The notes under the pieces: model-generated
What the model was told of the DNA's origin: nothing
Database searches by the model: none
The model's input: the letters and a program-made list of their open reading frames with translations, nothing else
Part shown: one piece after another, positions 46,279-55,180 of the stretch
Position numbering within the stretch: the first letter of the stretch is position 1
Layout of the letters: every line of letters begins with the position of its first letter
Source of the DNA: Agathobacter sp.
Lineage (GTDB): Bacteria; Bacillota; Clostridia; Lachnospirales; Lachnospiraceae
Assembly (NCBI GenBank): GCA_022769125.1
Contig: JALEKN010000023.1
Location: 1 to 59,485, forward strand
Direction of reading: 5' to 3'
Length of the DNA: 59,485 nt
Translations under genes and position numbers: made by a program

Positions 46279-47571
46279 TTATGGTCTTGCCTTTCCGCAA
46301 TTGCTGCAGAATTTTCCGGTGTTGACAGCTCCACATTCGCAGGTCCACTCCGGGATTGGTGCAGGCTTTCCACACTCACTGCAGAACTTTCCGGTATTGA
46401 CTGTGCCGCACTCGCAGGTCCACTCATTCTTTACCGGTGCTGCCTTTCCGCAATTGCTGCAGAATTTTCCGGTGTTAGCTGTGCCGCATTCGCAGGTCCA
46501 TTCATTCTTTGCCACACCTGCTGCCATTGCTCCTGCTGCTACCGCACCTGCTGTAGCGCCTCCTGCCTGCACACCTGCAGCGGTCTGCTGTGCAGCCTGC
46601 TGGTTAGGGGCAAAGCTGTTCATCATATTACCCATTGCATTGATTCCCATACCAACACCCATAAATCCGGTCATCGCTCCTGCCGAATTAGAACCGGCTG
46701 CCTTTACGCCCTCGGTAAGATTCTTTGCCATATATCCCTGTGCAATTGTAGGATCGGAGAGCATTGCTCCCTCGTTTCTTGTATTGATCAGTTCCTGTGA
46801 CTTCTCATCATAAGAAATGCTCTTGATACCAACTGCCTGAATCTCCATACCACGAAGCTGGTTCCAATCTTCGTCAAGGACATTCGCCATGTATTTTCCG
46901 AGTTCTCTCGCCTTGCTGCTTACAAAAGAAATCCGCGTACCATCCGCAGACATCTGGTTGATTGCAGACTGTAAAGCCTCCATAAATTCGGACAGATACT
47001 GTTCATTGATCTCTGTGATCTCGACATGATCCTTATTTCTCGGAATCACCTCCGCATAAAACTGAAGCGGATTTACGATTTTAATGGAATAGGTACCATG
47101 TGCACGAATAAACAGTTCCGCATTGTAAAATGTATCGAAATAGTTAACCGGATTGGTCGTTCCAAACTTGATTCCTTTAATCTCCTGAAGGTTAAGATAA
47201 TATACCTTCTGCTTTGTCGGGGTTGCCCCGCCAAAACCGATACGGTTCCATGCATCCTTGAGAGAATCTCCGAACTGTCCGTTAAATAAAGATGGGAGTG
47301 AAGAATTATCCACCGTATAGTATCCCGGCTCTGCTGTATAATCTACGATCTTCCCACCATCAACCAGCATCATGAACTGGTTATCGTATACATGGATCAC
47401 GGAGCCGTTGCTGACGGTATCATCTGTTCCCTTCTGGTTATTCCCTCTGCGAACCAGCTGCCCGTATGTAAAAACTGTCTGATCCCCCATGTTGCTCGGC
47501 TCAAAGACCTCTTTGTACTGATCACCCAGATTGCCCCTGACTGCCTGAGAAACTGCTTTAATGATTCCCAT
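46279..47571 (-). CDS. SPFH-domain protein with three C-terminal zinc ribbons
   Basis: A 430-residue protein of the YdjI-like ('virion core protein') SPFH family. Residues 1-260 are the SPFH-like domain (VIHVYDNQFMMLVDGGKIVD, RAHGTYSIKI, GIKSISYDEKSQELI). Residues about 290-345 are a flexible Ala/Gly/Met-rich linker. Residues 355-430 are three nearly identical zinc ribbons, each WTCECG..NTGKFC..CGK. These proteins form membrane-linked scaffolds, though no membrane helix is seen here. The gene for a Tim44-like zinc-ribbon membrane protein is 35 nt upstream, suggesting partners. AGGAGG ribosome site. Confidence 0.85.
   Translation of the reverse strand: MGIIKAVSQAVRGNLGDQYKEVFEPSNMGDQTVFTYGQLVRRGNNQKGTDDTVSNGSVIHVYDNQFMMLVDGGKIVDYTAEPGYYTVDNSSLPSLFNGQFGDSLKDAWNRIGFGGATPTKQKVYYLNLQEIKGIKFGTTNPVNYFDTFYNAELFIRAHGTYSIKIVNPLQFYAEVIPRNKDHVEITEINEQYLSEFMEALQSAINQMSADGTRISFVSSKARELGKYMANVLDEDWNQLRGMEIQAVGIKSISYDEKSQELINTRNEGAMLSDPTIAQGYMAKNLTEGVKAAGSNSAGAMTGFMGVGMGINAMGNMMNSFAPNQQAAQQTAAGVQAGGATAGAVAAGAMAAGVAKNEWTCECGTANTGKFCSNCGKAAPVKNEWTCECGTVNTGKFCSECGKPAPIPEWTCECGAVNTGKFCSNCGKARP
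46282..46509 (-). repeat. Three tandem zinc-ribbon coding repeats
   Basis: Three consecutive units of about 78 nt at the 3' end of the SPFH gene code for WTCECG-x5-GKFC-x2-CGK. DNA identity between units is high, so copy number could change by slippage or recombination. Confidence 0.9.
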
Positions 47572-47606
47572 ATATTTATCCTCCTAATGAATGTTCCAAA
47601 ACACTA

Positions 47607-48401
47607 TCAAATATGATTATAATCCACTTCATAAAATTTGTGAAGAGACCAAACCTTAATATTGATCGGAGTTACGCTGCTTCCGCAATATTCACAGATC
47701 ATATTACCCAGATTTTTAATCGGAGCACCGCAATGTGGACATCTTGTCCCATAAGCATTGTCATAGCCAAACTCTGAGGCATCCTGGATATATACAAGTT
47801 CAATATTGTATCTGGTCTGTTCCTTACGTTCCGTCTGTCCCGCTATGACTGTCTCGTTCTGTTTCTTATAATGATAATAACCGACTGCGGACTGAATGAC
47901 AATCACACATTTTCCTTTTTCATGCTTATAATTGGCAATCTCTGTCTGATGGATGGTAATTTCACTGAAGGTTTCTTTTATCCCTTCTGCCTTATTCTGC
48001 TCGATTCTGCCCAGGATCTGCTGTTTCACCTCGTCCGAAGCATCACTCCCAAGCATTCCCGCATCAGTGCTTGTAATTGCAAGCAGCGCAGATTTCAGCA
48101 TATTCTCCGCCTTTGCCTTAAACTGCGGCCATGAAAAATCCGGAAAATCCCGCATGATCTGCGGTTCCATCAGCTTCGTCATACTCGTTACCGACTTCGG
48201 TGTCTCCGACAGGATATCGGCCTGTCGGTTCCAGCCCTCCATAAAATTATCCGTGCCGAATATACTTCTGGAAAAACCGCGTATCTTATTGCGCGCTATG
48301 ACCACCCCGGCCACAACCGCGCAGATGCACGCTGCAAAAAGGATTAAAAATATCCAGCTGCCAATTGAAACACTGCCTAATATAGCCTCCTCCATCTGCA
48401 T
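47607..48401 (-). CDS. Tim44-like membrane protein with C-terminal zinc ribbon
   Basis: A 264-residue protein. One N-terminal membrane helix (WIFLILFAACICAVVAGVVI), then a region near residues 75-215 that looks like a Tim44-like domain (FDWPQF-type start FSWPQFKAKAENMLKSALLA, later IELVYIQD), then a zinc ribbon CPHCGAPI...CEYCGSS. It starts 2 nt after prfB with the ribosome site GAGGAG lying in the prfB 3' end. With the SPFH zinc-ribbon protein it probably forms a membrane complex; the job of such pairs is unknown to me. Confidence 0.75.
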   Translation of the reverse strand: MQMEEAILGSVSIGSWIFLILFAACICAVVAGVVIARNKIRGFSRSIFGTDNFMEGWNRQADILSETPKSVTSMTKLMEPQIMRDFPDFSWPQFKAKAENMLKSALLAITSTDAGMLGSDASDEVKQQILGRIEQNKAEGIKETFSEITIHQTEIANYKHEKGKCVIVIQSAVGYYHYKKQNETVIAGQTERKEQTRYNIELVYIQDASEFGYDNAYGTRCPHCGAPIKNLGNMICEYCGSSVTPINIKVWSLHKFYEVDYNHI

Positions 48402-48403
48402 AT

Positions 48404-49541
48404 CTACTCCTCGTTATCCCCCATATTCTTCGGACATCCAAGCGATACCCATTTTAAGTATCCATTGATAAACGGGTCGATTCCCCCGTCCATAACCGCG
48501 TCTACATTTCCGGATTCCACGCCATCCCGGTGGTCCTTTACCAGCGTATACGGCTGCATAACATAAGATCGTATCTGATTACCCCATCCGATTTCAGTCA
48601 CTTCACCGCGGATTCCCGCAGCCTTTGCGGCATTTTCCTCCTGCTTGCGCAGATACAGTTTGGCCTTTAACATCTGCATCGCCTTATCCTTGTTCATGTG
48701 CTGTGACCGTTCATTCTGGCACTGCACGACAATTCCGGTCGGGAAGTGCGTGATTCGGATTGCGGAGGATGTCTTGTTGATATGCTGTCCACCCGCTCCG
48801 CTTGAACGGTAGGTATCAATCCGGATATCCTCGTCTTTGATCTCCACATCCACATCTTCCTCAATATCCGGCATGACGTCGCAGGATACAAAAGATGTCT
48901 GTCTCTTTCCGTTTGCATTAAATGGAGAAATCCGCACCAGGCGGTGAACCCCCTTTTCCGACTTCAGATACCCGTAGGCATTCTCTCCGTTTACCTGAAA
49001 GGTGATGGACTTGATTCCGGCTTCATCTCCGTCTAATGAATCCAGCACCTCCAATGTAAAGCCCTTCTTATCAGCCCATTTGGAATACATGCGGAAAAGC
49101 ATTGCAGCCCAATCGCAGGATTCGGTTCCACCGGCTCCCGCATGTAAAGAAACAATGGCATTATCCGAATCGTATTCCCCGGACAACAGCGTCTTCATAC
49201 GGATTCCGTCATACGTGTTGACAAATTCATCCAAAAGTTCCTGAATCTCCGGGATCAGGGATGCATCATTCTCCTCATACCCCATCTCTATCAGGGTCTC
49301 TATATCATCATACTGCTGCTCAAGAGACGCATAGGTTGCAACATCATCCTTCATGCTCTTAAGCTCTTTCATCTTGTTCTGGGATACAACCGGATCATTC
49401 CAGAAATCTCCGGATTCCATCTCCCGCTCCAATTCCTGGATTTTTTGCTCTTTGCTTACCAGGTCAAAGTGAATCCCTCACTTCCTGTAGTGGGGCTTTG
49501 TACGTTAAAAGCGTACTTTTAAAGTTGTCAAGTTCAACCAC
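48404..49541 (-). CDS. prfB: Peptide chain release factor 2, with programmed +1 frameshift
   Basis: The gene starts at GTG 49541 (AGAGGTG ribosome site), reads 25 codons, meets an in-frame TGA at 49464-49466, and continues in the +1 frame to the TAG at 48404, about 378 residues. The shift site CTT TGA C with AGGGA before it is the classic autoregulatory prfB signal. Downstream, ISPF is the RF2 stop-recognition tripeptide SPF and GAGGQHIN holds the catalytic GGQ. It releases peptides at UGA and UAA; low RF2 makes ribosomes pause at TGA and shift, raising RF2. VanZ-like gene is 81 nt upstream. Confidence 0.96.
49463..49478 (-). promoter_or_regulatory. prfB +1 recoding site
   Basis: Minus-strand AGGGATTCACTTTGAC: internal Shine-Dalgarno-like AGGGA, slippery CTT, stop TGA at codon 26, then C. 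It joins the short first frame (from GTG 49541) to the main frame beginning DLVSKEQKIQ. Confidence 0.95.
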
Positions 49542-49622
49542 AGAATCACCTCTTTCTTTATTGTCTGCCGTTTCGCATCCATTAGGCCTGCGTAACAGAT
49601 TGTATTTAATGTACACAATTTT

Positions 49623-50189
49623 TTAGTTCTGTGCAACCCTCTTCTCTTTGCGGGATTTGCTTTCTTTTACGTTTTTCCTATGAAATAACGTATAGCGAAT
49701 TCCAAAAATGATAAGGAGCATAATTGCTCCGCCGGCGGTATCGATCAGAACATCCCTGCCACTTCCCGCACGTCCTGGGATAAACAGCTGATGTATCTCA
49801 TCCGATGCCGCGTAGACAGCAACAATCAAAAGCGTGAACAAATACTTTATCTTTCCATCCGGCATATCAAACGCGCACAGCGCGTGAAACAGAAGAAGGG
49901 CCAGCATTGCATATTCACTCATATGGGCACCTTTTCGCACCGGGAACTGGATTTTCTCCGCAGCAGCAATTATCTGGCTTTCCGATAAGTTTCTGTGAAA
50001 CAGATCACTATATGCAGATACAATGCCATAACAGATTCTTCCGCTGATTCCCGAAGACTCTGTTCCCTGTTGTGCGGAGAACCGAAAGATCACGATCGCC
50101 CAAAGGATAACTGCTGTCACAGAAAGTATCTTCCATATAATCCGTCTGCCCTTTGTTTTTCCACCGTCACGGATGGTTCTATCCTTCAT
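49623..50189 (-). CDS. VanZ-like family protein
   Basis: A 188-residue membrane protein with about five helices. It carries the VanZ pattern: FSAQQG near residue 43, KGAHMSEYAMLALLLFHAL, and DEIHQLFIPGRAGSGRDVLID. VanZ proteins give low-level teicoplanin resistance in one case, but most members have no known role. It lies 1 nt after the S41 protease gene and ends 81 nt before prfB. The N-terminus and C-terminus are basic. Confidence 0.87.
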   Translation of the reverse strand: MKDRTIRDGGKTKGRRIIWKILSVTAVILWAIVIFRFSAQQGTESSGISGRICYGIVSAYSDLFHRNLSESQIIAAAEKIQFPVRKGAHMSEYAMLALLLFHALCAFDMPDGKIKYLFTLLIVAVYAASDEIHQLFIPGRAGSGRDVLIDTAGGAIMLLIIFGIRYTLFHRKNVKESKSRKEKRVAQN

Positions 50190-50190
50190 A

Positions 50191-51396
50191 TCATTCTCCG
50201 CTCAACAGTTCAATCGCCTTTTGCAGCTGGTTGTCATACTGCATCTGATATGGCTCATCCGCTGGTCCGCTGTATTCGTACTCAAGAGAAATGTCCGGAT
50301 CAATTCCCACTCCATGTATATAGTTGCCGTTTGGCGTAAAGTATTTTGCCGTGGTTACTTTTAGCGCATCCCCGCCTGTCAGGTTGAAAATAGACTGCAC
50401 AATTCCTTTTCCATATGTGGTTGTTCCGATCAGTGTCCCGTATTCATAATCGCGGATTGCGCCTGCAAAAATTTCAGATGCGCTGGCGCTATTTCCGTTA
50501 ATCAGGACAGCCATCGGATAATTCAGACAACTTTTATCTGATGTATACGTCTCGCGGTTTCCATATTTATCCTCCGTATACACGACAGTCCCCTCCGGCA
50601 GGATATAGTCGAGCACATTGACCACAGAGCTTAGCAGACCGCCCGGATTGCTACGCACATCAATGATCATGGATTCCATGCCCTCTCCCGCAAGTTCTTC
50701 CACGATCTTTTTGAACTGGTCTGACGTTGTCCTCTGCCACTCTCCGATTGCAATATATCCGATATTGTTATCAAGCATCTGCCCCTCAACACTTGGAAGG
50801 CTGACATTTCTTCGCGGTACATCAAAATCGAGCGTCTCATTTGTAGAAGGACGGTATACCTGCAGATGAACCGTCGTTCCTTCCTCTCCGCGAATCTTCT
50901 GTACCAGAAGTGTAAGCTCCATGGAAGTAGCATCTATATCGTCTACATAGAGTATAATATCATTCTCCTTTAATCCGACCTCCTCCGATGGGGTGCCGGA
51001 ATAGACCTTTGACACTGTAACCTGCATTGTATCCGCATTCTGCTGCAAACCGGCACCAATCCCGTAATAGGTTCCTGTCGTCGAGATCTGCAGGTCTTCA
51101 TATTCCTCCGGTGTATAGTAGACCGTATATTTATCACCAAGTCCTGAAACATACCCCGCGAGAAGAGATTCCTGCACATCACTGATATCATACTCATCCA
51201 TATAGTACGCGTTGATGTAAGAGGTCAGTTCCGAAAGCTTGCTTACTGTTTTCTCATCAAGGACTTCCGAAATCGCCTGCTGATTGTGCTGCGCCCTCTG
51301 CGTACAAAATGAATATACACCCACACCGGTTGCACCTGTTGCTATAAGTCCCGCAAACAATCCACAGAATAATCCGCCTAAAAATTTTTTACTCAT
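50191..51396 (-). CDS. S41 family C-terminal processing peptidase (CtpA/CtpB-like)
   Basis: A 401-residue protein from ATG 51396 (GAAGG ribosome site). N-terminal membrane anchor (FLGGLFCGLFAGLIATGATG), a PDZ domain around residues 105-190 (GIGAGLQ, VGLKENDIILYVDD) and a catalytic tail-specific protease domain: GNSASASEIFAGAI holds the Ser and YGKGIVQ the Lys. It acts outside the membrane, cutting proteins at their C-termini. It follows ftsX by 61 nt with a possible attenuator hairpin between, the usual ftsEX-ctp order in Firmicutes. Confidence 0.92.
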   Translation of the reverse strand: MSKKFLGGLFCGLFAGLIATGATGVGVYSFCTQRAQHNQQAISEVLDEKTVSKLSELTSYINAYYMDEYDISDVQESLLAGYVSGLGDKYTVYYTPEEYEDLQISTTGTYYGIGAGLQQNADTMQVTVSKVYSGTPSEEVGLKENDIILYVDDIDATSMELTLLVQKIRGEEGTTVHLQVYRPSTNETLDFDVPRRNVSLPSVEGQMLDNNIGYIAIGEWQRTTSDQFKKIVEELAGEGMESMIIDVRSNPGGLLSSVVNVLDYILPEGTVVYTEDKYGNRETYTSDKSCLNYPMAVLINGNSASASEIFAGAIRDYEYGTLIGTTTYGKGIVQSIFNLTGGDALKVTTAKYFTPNGNYIHGVGIDPDISLEYEYSGPADEPYQMQYDNQLQKAIELLSGE

Positions 51397-51417
51397 AATT
51401 GCCTTCTTTCCAAAAAG

Positions 51418-51451
51418 GCGGCGACCCCGATCAATTAACCAGAACCGCCGC
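51418..51451 (-). terminator. Possible attenuator/terminator between ftsX and the S41 protease gene
   Basis: A 6-bp all-GC stem (51418-51423 with 51446-51451, 22-nt loop) followed on the minus strand by CTTTTTGG. The stem is short and the loop long, so termination is probably partial, lowering protease expression relative to FtsEX. Confidence 0.45.
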
Positions 51452-51457
51452 ACACAT

Positions 51458-52366
51458 TTATACTTTTAAGTGTTTCCGAATCGTGAGTGTACTTCCGACA
51501 AAGCCGATACCAATTCCAAGAAGTAGCGCAACCGGAACTAACATATCAAAGATTGTGGAGATCGGCAGGAAATGGAACATAGAGCCGATAAATCCAAACT
51601 TCTCACTGATATAGATTACGATTCTGCCATACAGTACATAAAGCAGCGCCAACGGAATAAATGCTCCGATCAGTCCGATCACGACACCCTCTACCACAAA
51701 CGGAGCGCGCACCAGGAAATCACTCGCGCCGATCAGTTTCATGATTGCAATCTCCTCCCGGCGCACGGAAATACCTACCGTGACTGTATTGCTGATCAAA
51801 AATACTGCAACACAAAGCAAAATTACAATGATGCCCACCGATATATATCCGATCAGACGGTTAAAGTCCGAAAGTGTCTCTGCAACCATCTCCGATTGTT
51901 TTACGCTTCGCACACCATCCAGACTCTCCAGATACGTAACCAGCGAATTCTGCATGGAGACATCACTCAGATAAATCTCATAATGTGCGGAATTGGCAAC
52001 CGGATTATCTCCTTCAAAGGATGCTGCAATATCTTCATTGCCCTCAAAATAGTCCTGCTTAACCTCTTCCCACGCATCCTCAGCCGAGATGAATACACTC
52101 TCGGAAACCTCCACACGCTTGTCAATCTCCTGGCCTATCTCATCGATACGCTCCTGCGATAACCCCGGATCAAAGAACACGGTCACAGCCACGCTCGCCT
52201 CTGCTTCCTTTACCATGCTGGTAAAATTCGTTACGATGATGTAAAACAGGCCAAACATGAAAATGCAGGCCGCCATTGTCGCCATGGAAGCAAGCGAAAA
52301 CATCTTATTCCGTCCGATATTGCGGATTCCCTGGTGAATCGAATAAAAAAATGCATTAATCTTCAT
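51458..52366 (-). CDS. ftsX: Cell division protein FtsX
   Basis: A 302-residue permease-like protein from ATG 52366, with AGGTGA before it; it overlaps ftsE by 11 nt. Layout is typical: helix 1 (FSLASMATMAACIFMFGLFYII), an extracellular domain of about 110 residues, then three helices, including GYISVGIIVILLCVAVFLISN, and the signature VRREEIAIMKLIGASDFLVR. With FtsE it controls peptidoglycan hydrolases during division or elongation, and the secreted NlpC/P60 and amidase proteins in this window are possible clients (inference). Confidence 0.94.
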   Translation of the reverse strand: MKINAFFYSIHQGIRNIGRNKMFSLASMATMAACIFMFGLFYIIVTNFTSMVKEAEASVAVTVFFDPGLSQERIDEIGQEIDKRVEVSESVFISAEDAWEEVKQDYFEGNEDIAASFEGDNPVANSAHYEIYLSDVSMQNSLVTYLESLDGVRSVKQSEMVAETLSDFNRLIGYISVGIIVILLCVAVFLISNTVTVGISVRREEIAIMKLIGASDFLVRAPFVVEGVVIGLIGAFIPLALLYVLYGRIVIYISEKFGFIGSMFHFLPISTIFDMLVPVALLLGIGIGFVGSTLTIRKHLKV

Positions 52367-53039
52367 CGTATTCACCTGCCTTACTGTCACTGACGATAAC
52401 ACCTTTCTTTACCGTAATGACGCGTTTCTTCATCACTTTAACAATCTCCATATTATGCGTTACAACAACTACCGTCGTTCCCCTGCTGTTGATCTCCTCG
52501 AGGAGCTTCATGATCTCCCACGCATTGTTGTTGTCCAGATTACCCGTAGGCTCATCTGCAAGCAGTATCTTAGGTTCATTGATAAGCGCCCTTGCAATTG
52601 CCACACGCTGCTGTTCACCACCGGACAGCTGCTTCGGGAATGACCGGTACTTTGGTGCAAGTCCTACCATGGACAGCATCTGCGGCACTCTCTTGCGGAT
52701 ATTGCGGTTTGTTTCACCGATGACCTTCTGTGCAAAAGCAACATTGTCATAAACATTCCGGTCTTTCAGCAGCCGGAAGTCCTGAAAGACAACGCCTATG
52801 TTACGTCTGAACTTTGGGATCTGCCTTCTGCGTATTCTGCTTAAATTCTTGCCATTTATTGTAATTGTTCCCTGCGTCGGCTCAAGTTCCTTCAAAAGCA
52901 GCTTGATCAGAGTAGATTTACCCGAACCGCTGTCACCGACTATAAAAACAAATTCTCCTTCGTCAATGTTCAGGCTGACGTCATTAAGCGCAGGAATTCC
53001 TGCCGCATATGACTTGCTGACATGTTCTAGTGTTACCAT
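52356..53039 (-). CDS. ftsE: Cell division ATP-binding protein FtsE
   Basis: A 227-residue ABC ATPase: Walker A GDSGSGKST, LSGGEQQRVAIARAL signature, Walker B ILLADEPTG and switch VTHN. FRNIGVVFQDFRLL is the FtsE-specific Q-loop region. It pairs with FtsX. It follows the CdaR-type regulator gene by 15 nt, so the regulator may be cotranscribed. AAGGAG ribosome site. The gene ends 11 nt inside ftsX. Confidence 0.95.
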   Translation of the reverse strand: MVTLEHVSKSYAAGIPALNDVSLNIDEGEFVFIVGDSGSGKSTLIKLLLKELEPTQGTITINGKNLSRIRRRQIPKFRRNIGVVFQDFRLLKDRNVYDNVAFAQKVIGETNRNIRKRVPQMLSMVGLAPKYRSFPKQLSGGEQQRVAIARALINEPKILLADEPTGNLDNNNAWEIMKLLEEINSRGTTVVVVTHNMEIVKVMKKRVITVKKGVIVSDSKAGEYDED

Positions 53040-53054
53040 CTTGTTCTCCTTAAT

Positions 53055-54143
53055 TTAATAGTCCAAGGATTCCATATACTTCATATATTTTACGACCATA
53101 AGAGCAATCTTGAAAGTGATCGCATCCTCAAAAACCCGAAGGTCAAGTCCTGTACTCTTCTGCAGCTTGTCGAGTCTGTACACCAACGTATTGCGGTGAA
53201 TGTAAAGCTGTCTGGAAGTCTCGGACACATTCAGGCTGTTCTCAAAGAACTTGTTGATCGTAGTAAGAAGTTCTTCATCAAACTCATCCGGCGACTTGCC
53301 ATCAAATATTTCTTTGATGAACATCTTGCAAAGCGGAATTGGAAGCTGATAGATCAGACGTCCGATTCCCAGCTGTGAATATGCAATAACATCCCGGTCC
53401 TCAAAGAAGATCTTGCCGACATCAAGTGCCATACGTGCTTCCTTGTAGGAACGCGATACCTCCTTCAGTTCGCCCACAATCGTACCATAAGCCACATGTG
53501 CATTACAATCACTATCCGACTTAAACAGATTGATGATCACCTCTGCCGTCTTATTCAGGTCCGCATAGCTTTCATGCTCTCCAAGCTCTTTTACGACGAT
53601 AATGTTCTTCTCATCAACCGCTGTGACAAAATCCTTCGACTTGCCTCCAAATATGCTTCTGACTCTCTCGAGTTCATTTCCATCCTTTTCACGGTTCGTC
53701 TCAACAATAAATACCACACGGCGGCTCTCAGTTTCAATATGGAGCTTCTTGGCACGATTGTAAATATCTACCAGCAGAAGATTGTCGAGAAGAAGATTCT
53801 TGATAAAGTTGTCCTTATCGAACCGCTCCTTATAGGCCACCAGAAGGTTCTGTATCTGGAAGCTTGCGATCTTGCCAATCATATAGACGTCCTCGCTGTC
53901 CCCACGCGCGAGTAAAATATATTCAAGCTGATGGTCATCAAACACTTTAAAGAACTGGCATCCGTTTACCACCTGGCTGTCTGCCGGGGATCCCACAAAG
54001 GACTGAGCCGGAGCAACAAACAATTCCGCATCCGGAAATGTAGCTGCGAGAATCTTTCCCTCCACATCAATGACGCAAAGATCTGTTCTGGTTATGCCCT
54101 TCAAACCGTCGATTGTATTTTGAAGTATCTGATTAGAAATCAT
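53055..54143 (-). CDS. PucR/CdaR-type transcriptional regulator
   Basis: A 362-residue regulator: an N-terminal sensory region like the sugar-diacid recognition domain (LQNTIDGLKGITRTDLCVID), a central GGDEF-like fold and the C-terminal HTH_30 (SRQLYIHRNTLVYRLDKLQ). Ligand unknown; relatives respond to sugar acids or other small molecules. It sits directly upstream of ftsEX (15 nt), an arrangement that suggests coexpression and perhaps control of division or wall enzymes. It is not a true carbohydrate operon here. AAGGAG ribosome site. Confidence 0.85.
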   Translation of the reverse strand: MISNQILQNTIDGLKGITRTDLCVIDVEGKILAATFPDAELFVAPAQSFVGSPADSQVVNGCQFFKVFDDHQLEYILLARGDSEDVYMIGKIASFQIQNLLVAYKERFDKDNFIKNLLLDNLLLVDIYNRAKKLHIETESRRVVFIVETNREKDGNELERVRSIFGGKSKDFVTAVDEKNIIVVKELGEHESYADLNKTAEVIINLFKSDSDCNAHVAYGTIVGELKEVSRSYKEARMALDVGKIFFEDRDVIAYSQLGIGRLIYQLPIPLCKMFIKEIFDGKSPDEFDEELLTTINKFFENSLNVSETSRQLYIHRNTLVYRLDKLQKSTGLDLRVFEDAITFKIALMVVKYMKYMESLDY

Positions 54144-54220
54144 ACCTTGTTCTCCTTCGCCCCATAAAAATTTGCATAAATACCTTTTTCTATTTTAATG
54201 CAGAAACACAAAAAAAGAAA

Positions 54221-54254
54221 GAGGAAATCTGCATTTATTTATGCAGATTTTCTC
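54221..54254 (-). terminator. Intrinsic terminator after the YitT gene
   Basis: A 14-bp stem with one G-U pair (54221-54234 and 54241-54254, 6-nt loop) followed on the minus strand by TTTCTTTTTTTGTG. It ends the two-gene unit from 55859 to 54299 and lies before the regulator gene. Confidence 0.85.
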
Positions 54255-54298
54255 TTTTTCTCTTACCCGCTTAGTAATTTTTACTAGATATAGCATTT

Positions 54299-55180
54299 TT
54301 AGGATGGTCCGATTGCTTTATAATCCAAAAATCCTTCACCGAGTACCTCCCGCACATCAGACACGATAACAAATGCTTTCGGATCAATATTTACCACAAT
54401 TTCTTTTAATGTAACAATCTGTTTCTTGGAAACAACACAGTATAAAACGCATCTGTCCCTGCCCGTATACATTCCGGTCGCCTTCAATCCGGTTGCCCCA
54501 CGGTCAAGCTCTTCCATCAAAACCTGTGCTACTTCCTCATATTTATCCGTAATGATATATGCCGCTTTTGAATACTTAAATCCTTCAAGGATTGCATCAC
54601 TTACCTTGGTTGTCACAAAAATGGCAACGATTGCATACAAACTCGGGCGAAGTCCGAATACAAAGAAACCAAGAACCACGATTGCCCCATCTAGTATCTG
54701 CATGATCTGGGCAACATTATAATGACGGATCTTAAGCTGAATAAGCGCTGCCACCATATCCGTTCCTCCCGTTGTTGCGTTAGCACGTAGTACCAATCCC
54801 ATTCCCGCTCCCGAGAAAACGCCGCCAAAGAGCGCCACTAAAAGCATATCCCCCTGTGTAAGGTCAACCACCGGCAGAACATACAGCCATACAGACAACA
54901 TGACGGTTCCAAACAGGGTTCTCCCAATGAAGCGCTTGCCCATCTTGATATATGCCACAATAAATACAGGTATATTGAGCAAAAGGTTGGTCAGCCACAG
55001 CGGGATACCTCCCGGAACGATATGCTCTGTCAGGCTCTTGACAATAATCGAGATACCTGAGAACCCACCTGTTACAAGTCCGCATGGGTCATACATGCAC
55101 TGCACCGCAAAGGCAACACCTGCGGTCCCGACAATAATCAGCAAAAAATAGCTGAGTTTCATTTTGTATACATTATTCAT
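54299..55180 (-). CDS. YitT family membrane protein (DUF161/DUF2179)
   Basis: A 293-residue protein with five to six membrane helices (for example FLLIIVGTAGVAFAVQCMY, NLLLNIPVFIVAYI, MLLVALFGGVFSGAGMGLVL) and a soluble C-terminal DUF2179 domain of about 80 residues (GRDRCVLYCVVSKKQIVTLK). The family includes conserved but poorly characterised transport-like proteins. It overlaps the 3' end of the degenerate WecG-like gene by 8 nt and is followed by a strong terminator. Confidence 0.88.
   Translation of the reverse strand: MNNVYKMKLSYFLLIIVGTAGVAFAVQCMYDPCGLVTGGFSGISIIVKSLTEHIVPGGIPLWLTNLLLNIPVFIVAYIKMGKRFIGRTLFGTVMLSVWLYVLPVVDLTQGDMLLVALFGGVFSGAGMGLVLRANATTGGTDMVAALIQLKIRHYNVAQIMQILDGAIVVLGFFVFGLRPSLYAIVAIFVTTKVSDAILEGFKYSKAAYIITDKYEEVAQVLMEELDRGATGLKATGMYTGRDRCVLYCVVSKKQIVTLKEIVVNIDPKAFVIVSDVREVLGEGFLDYKAIGPS

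Noticed and set aside
46282..46509. Tandem repeat as a CRISPR-like or intergenic repeat array
   Set aside because: The repeats are in frame and encode zinc ribbons at the end of a protein; no variable spacers are present.
48404..49432. prfB start at ATG 49432
   Set aside because: It has no good ribosome site and would drop the conserved N-terminus; the upstream GTG, 25 codons and CTT TGA C shift site explain the full gene.
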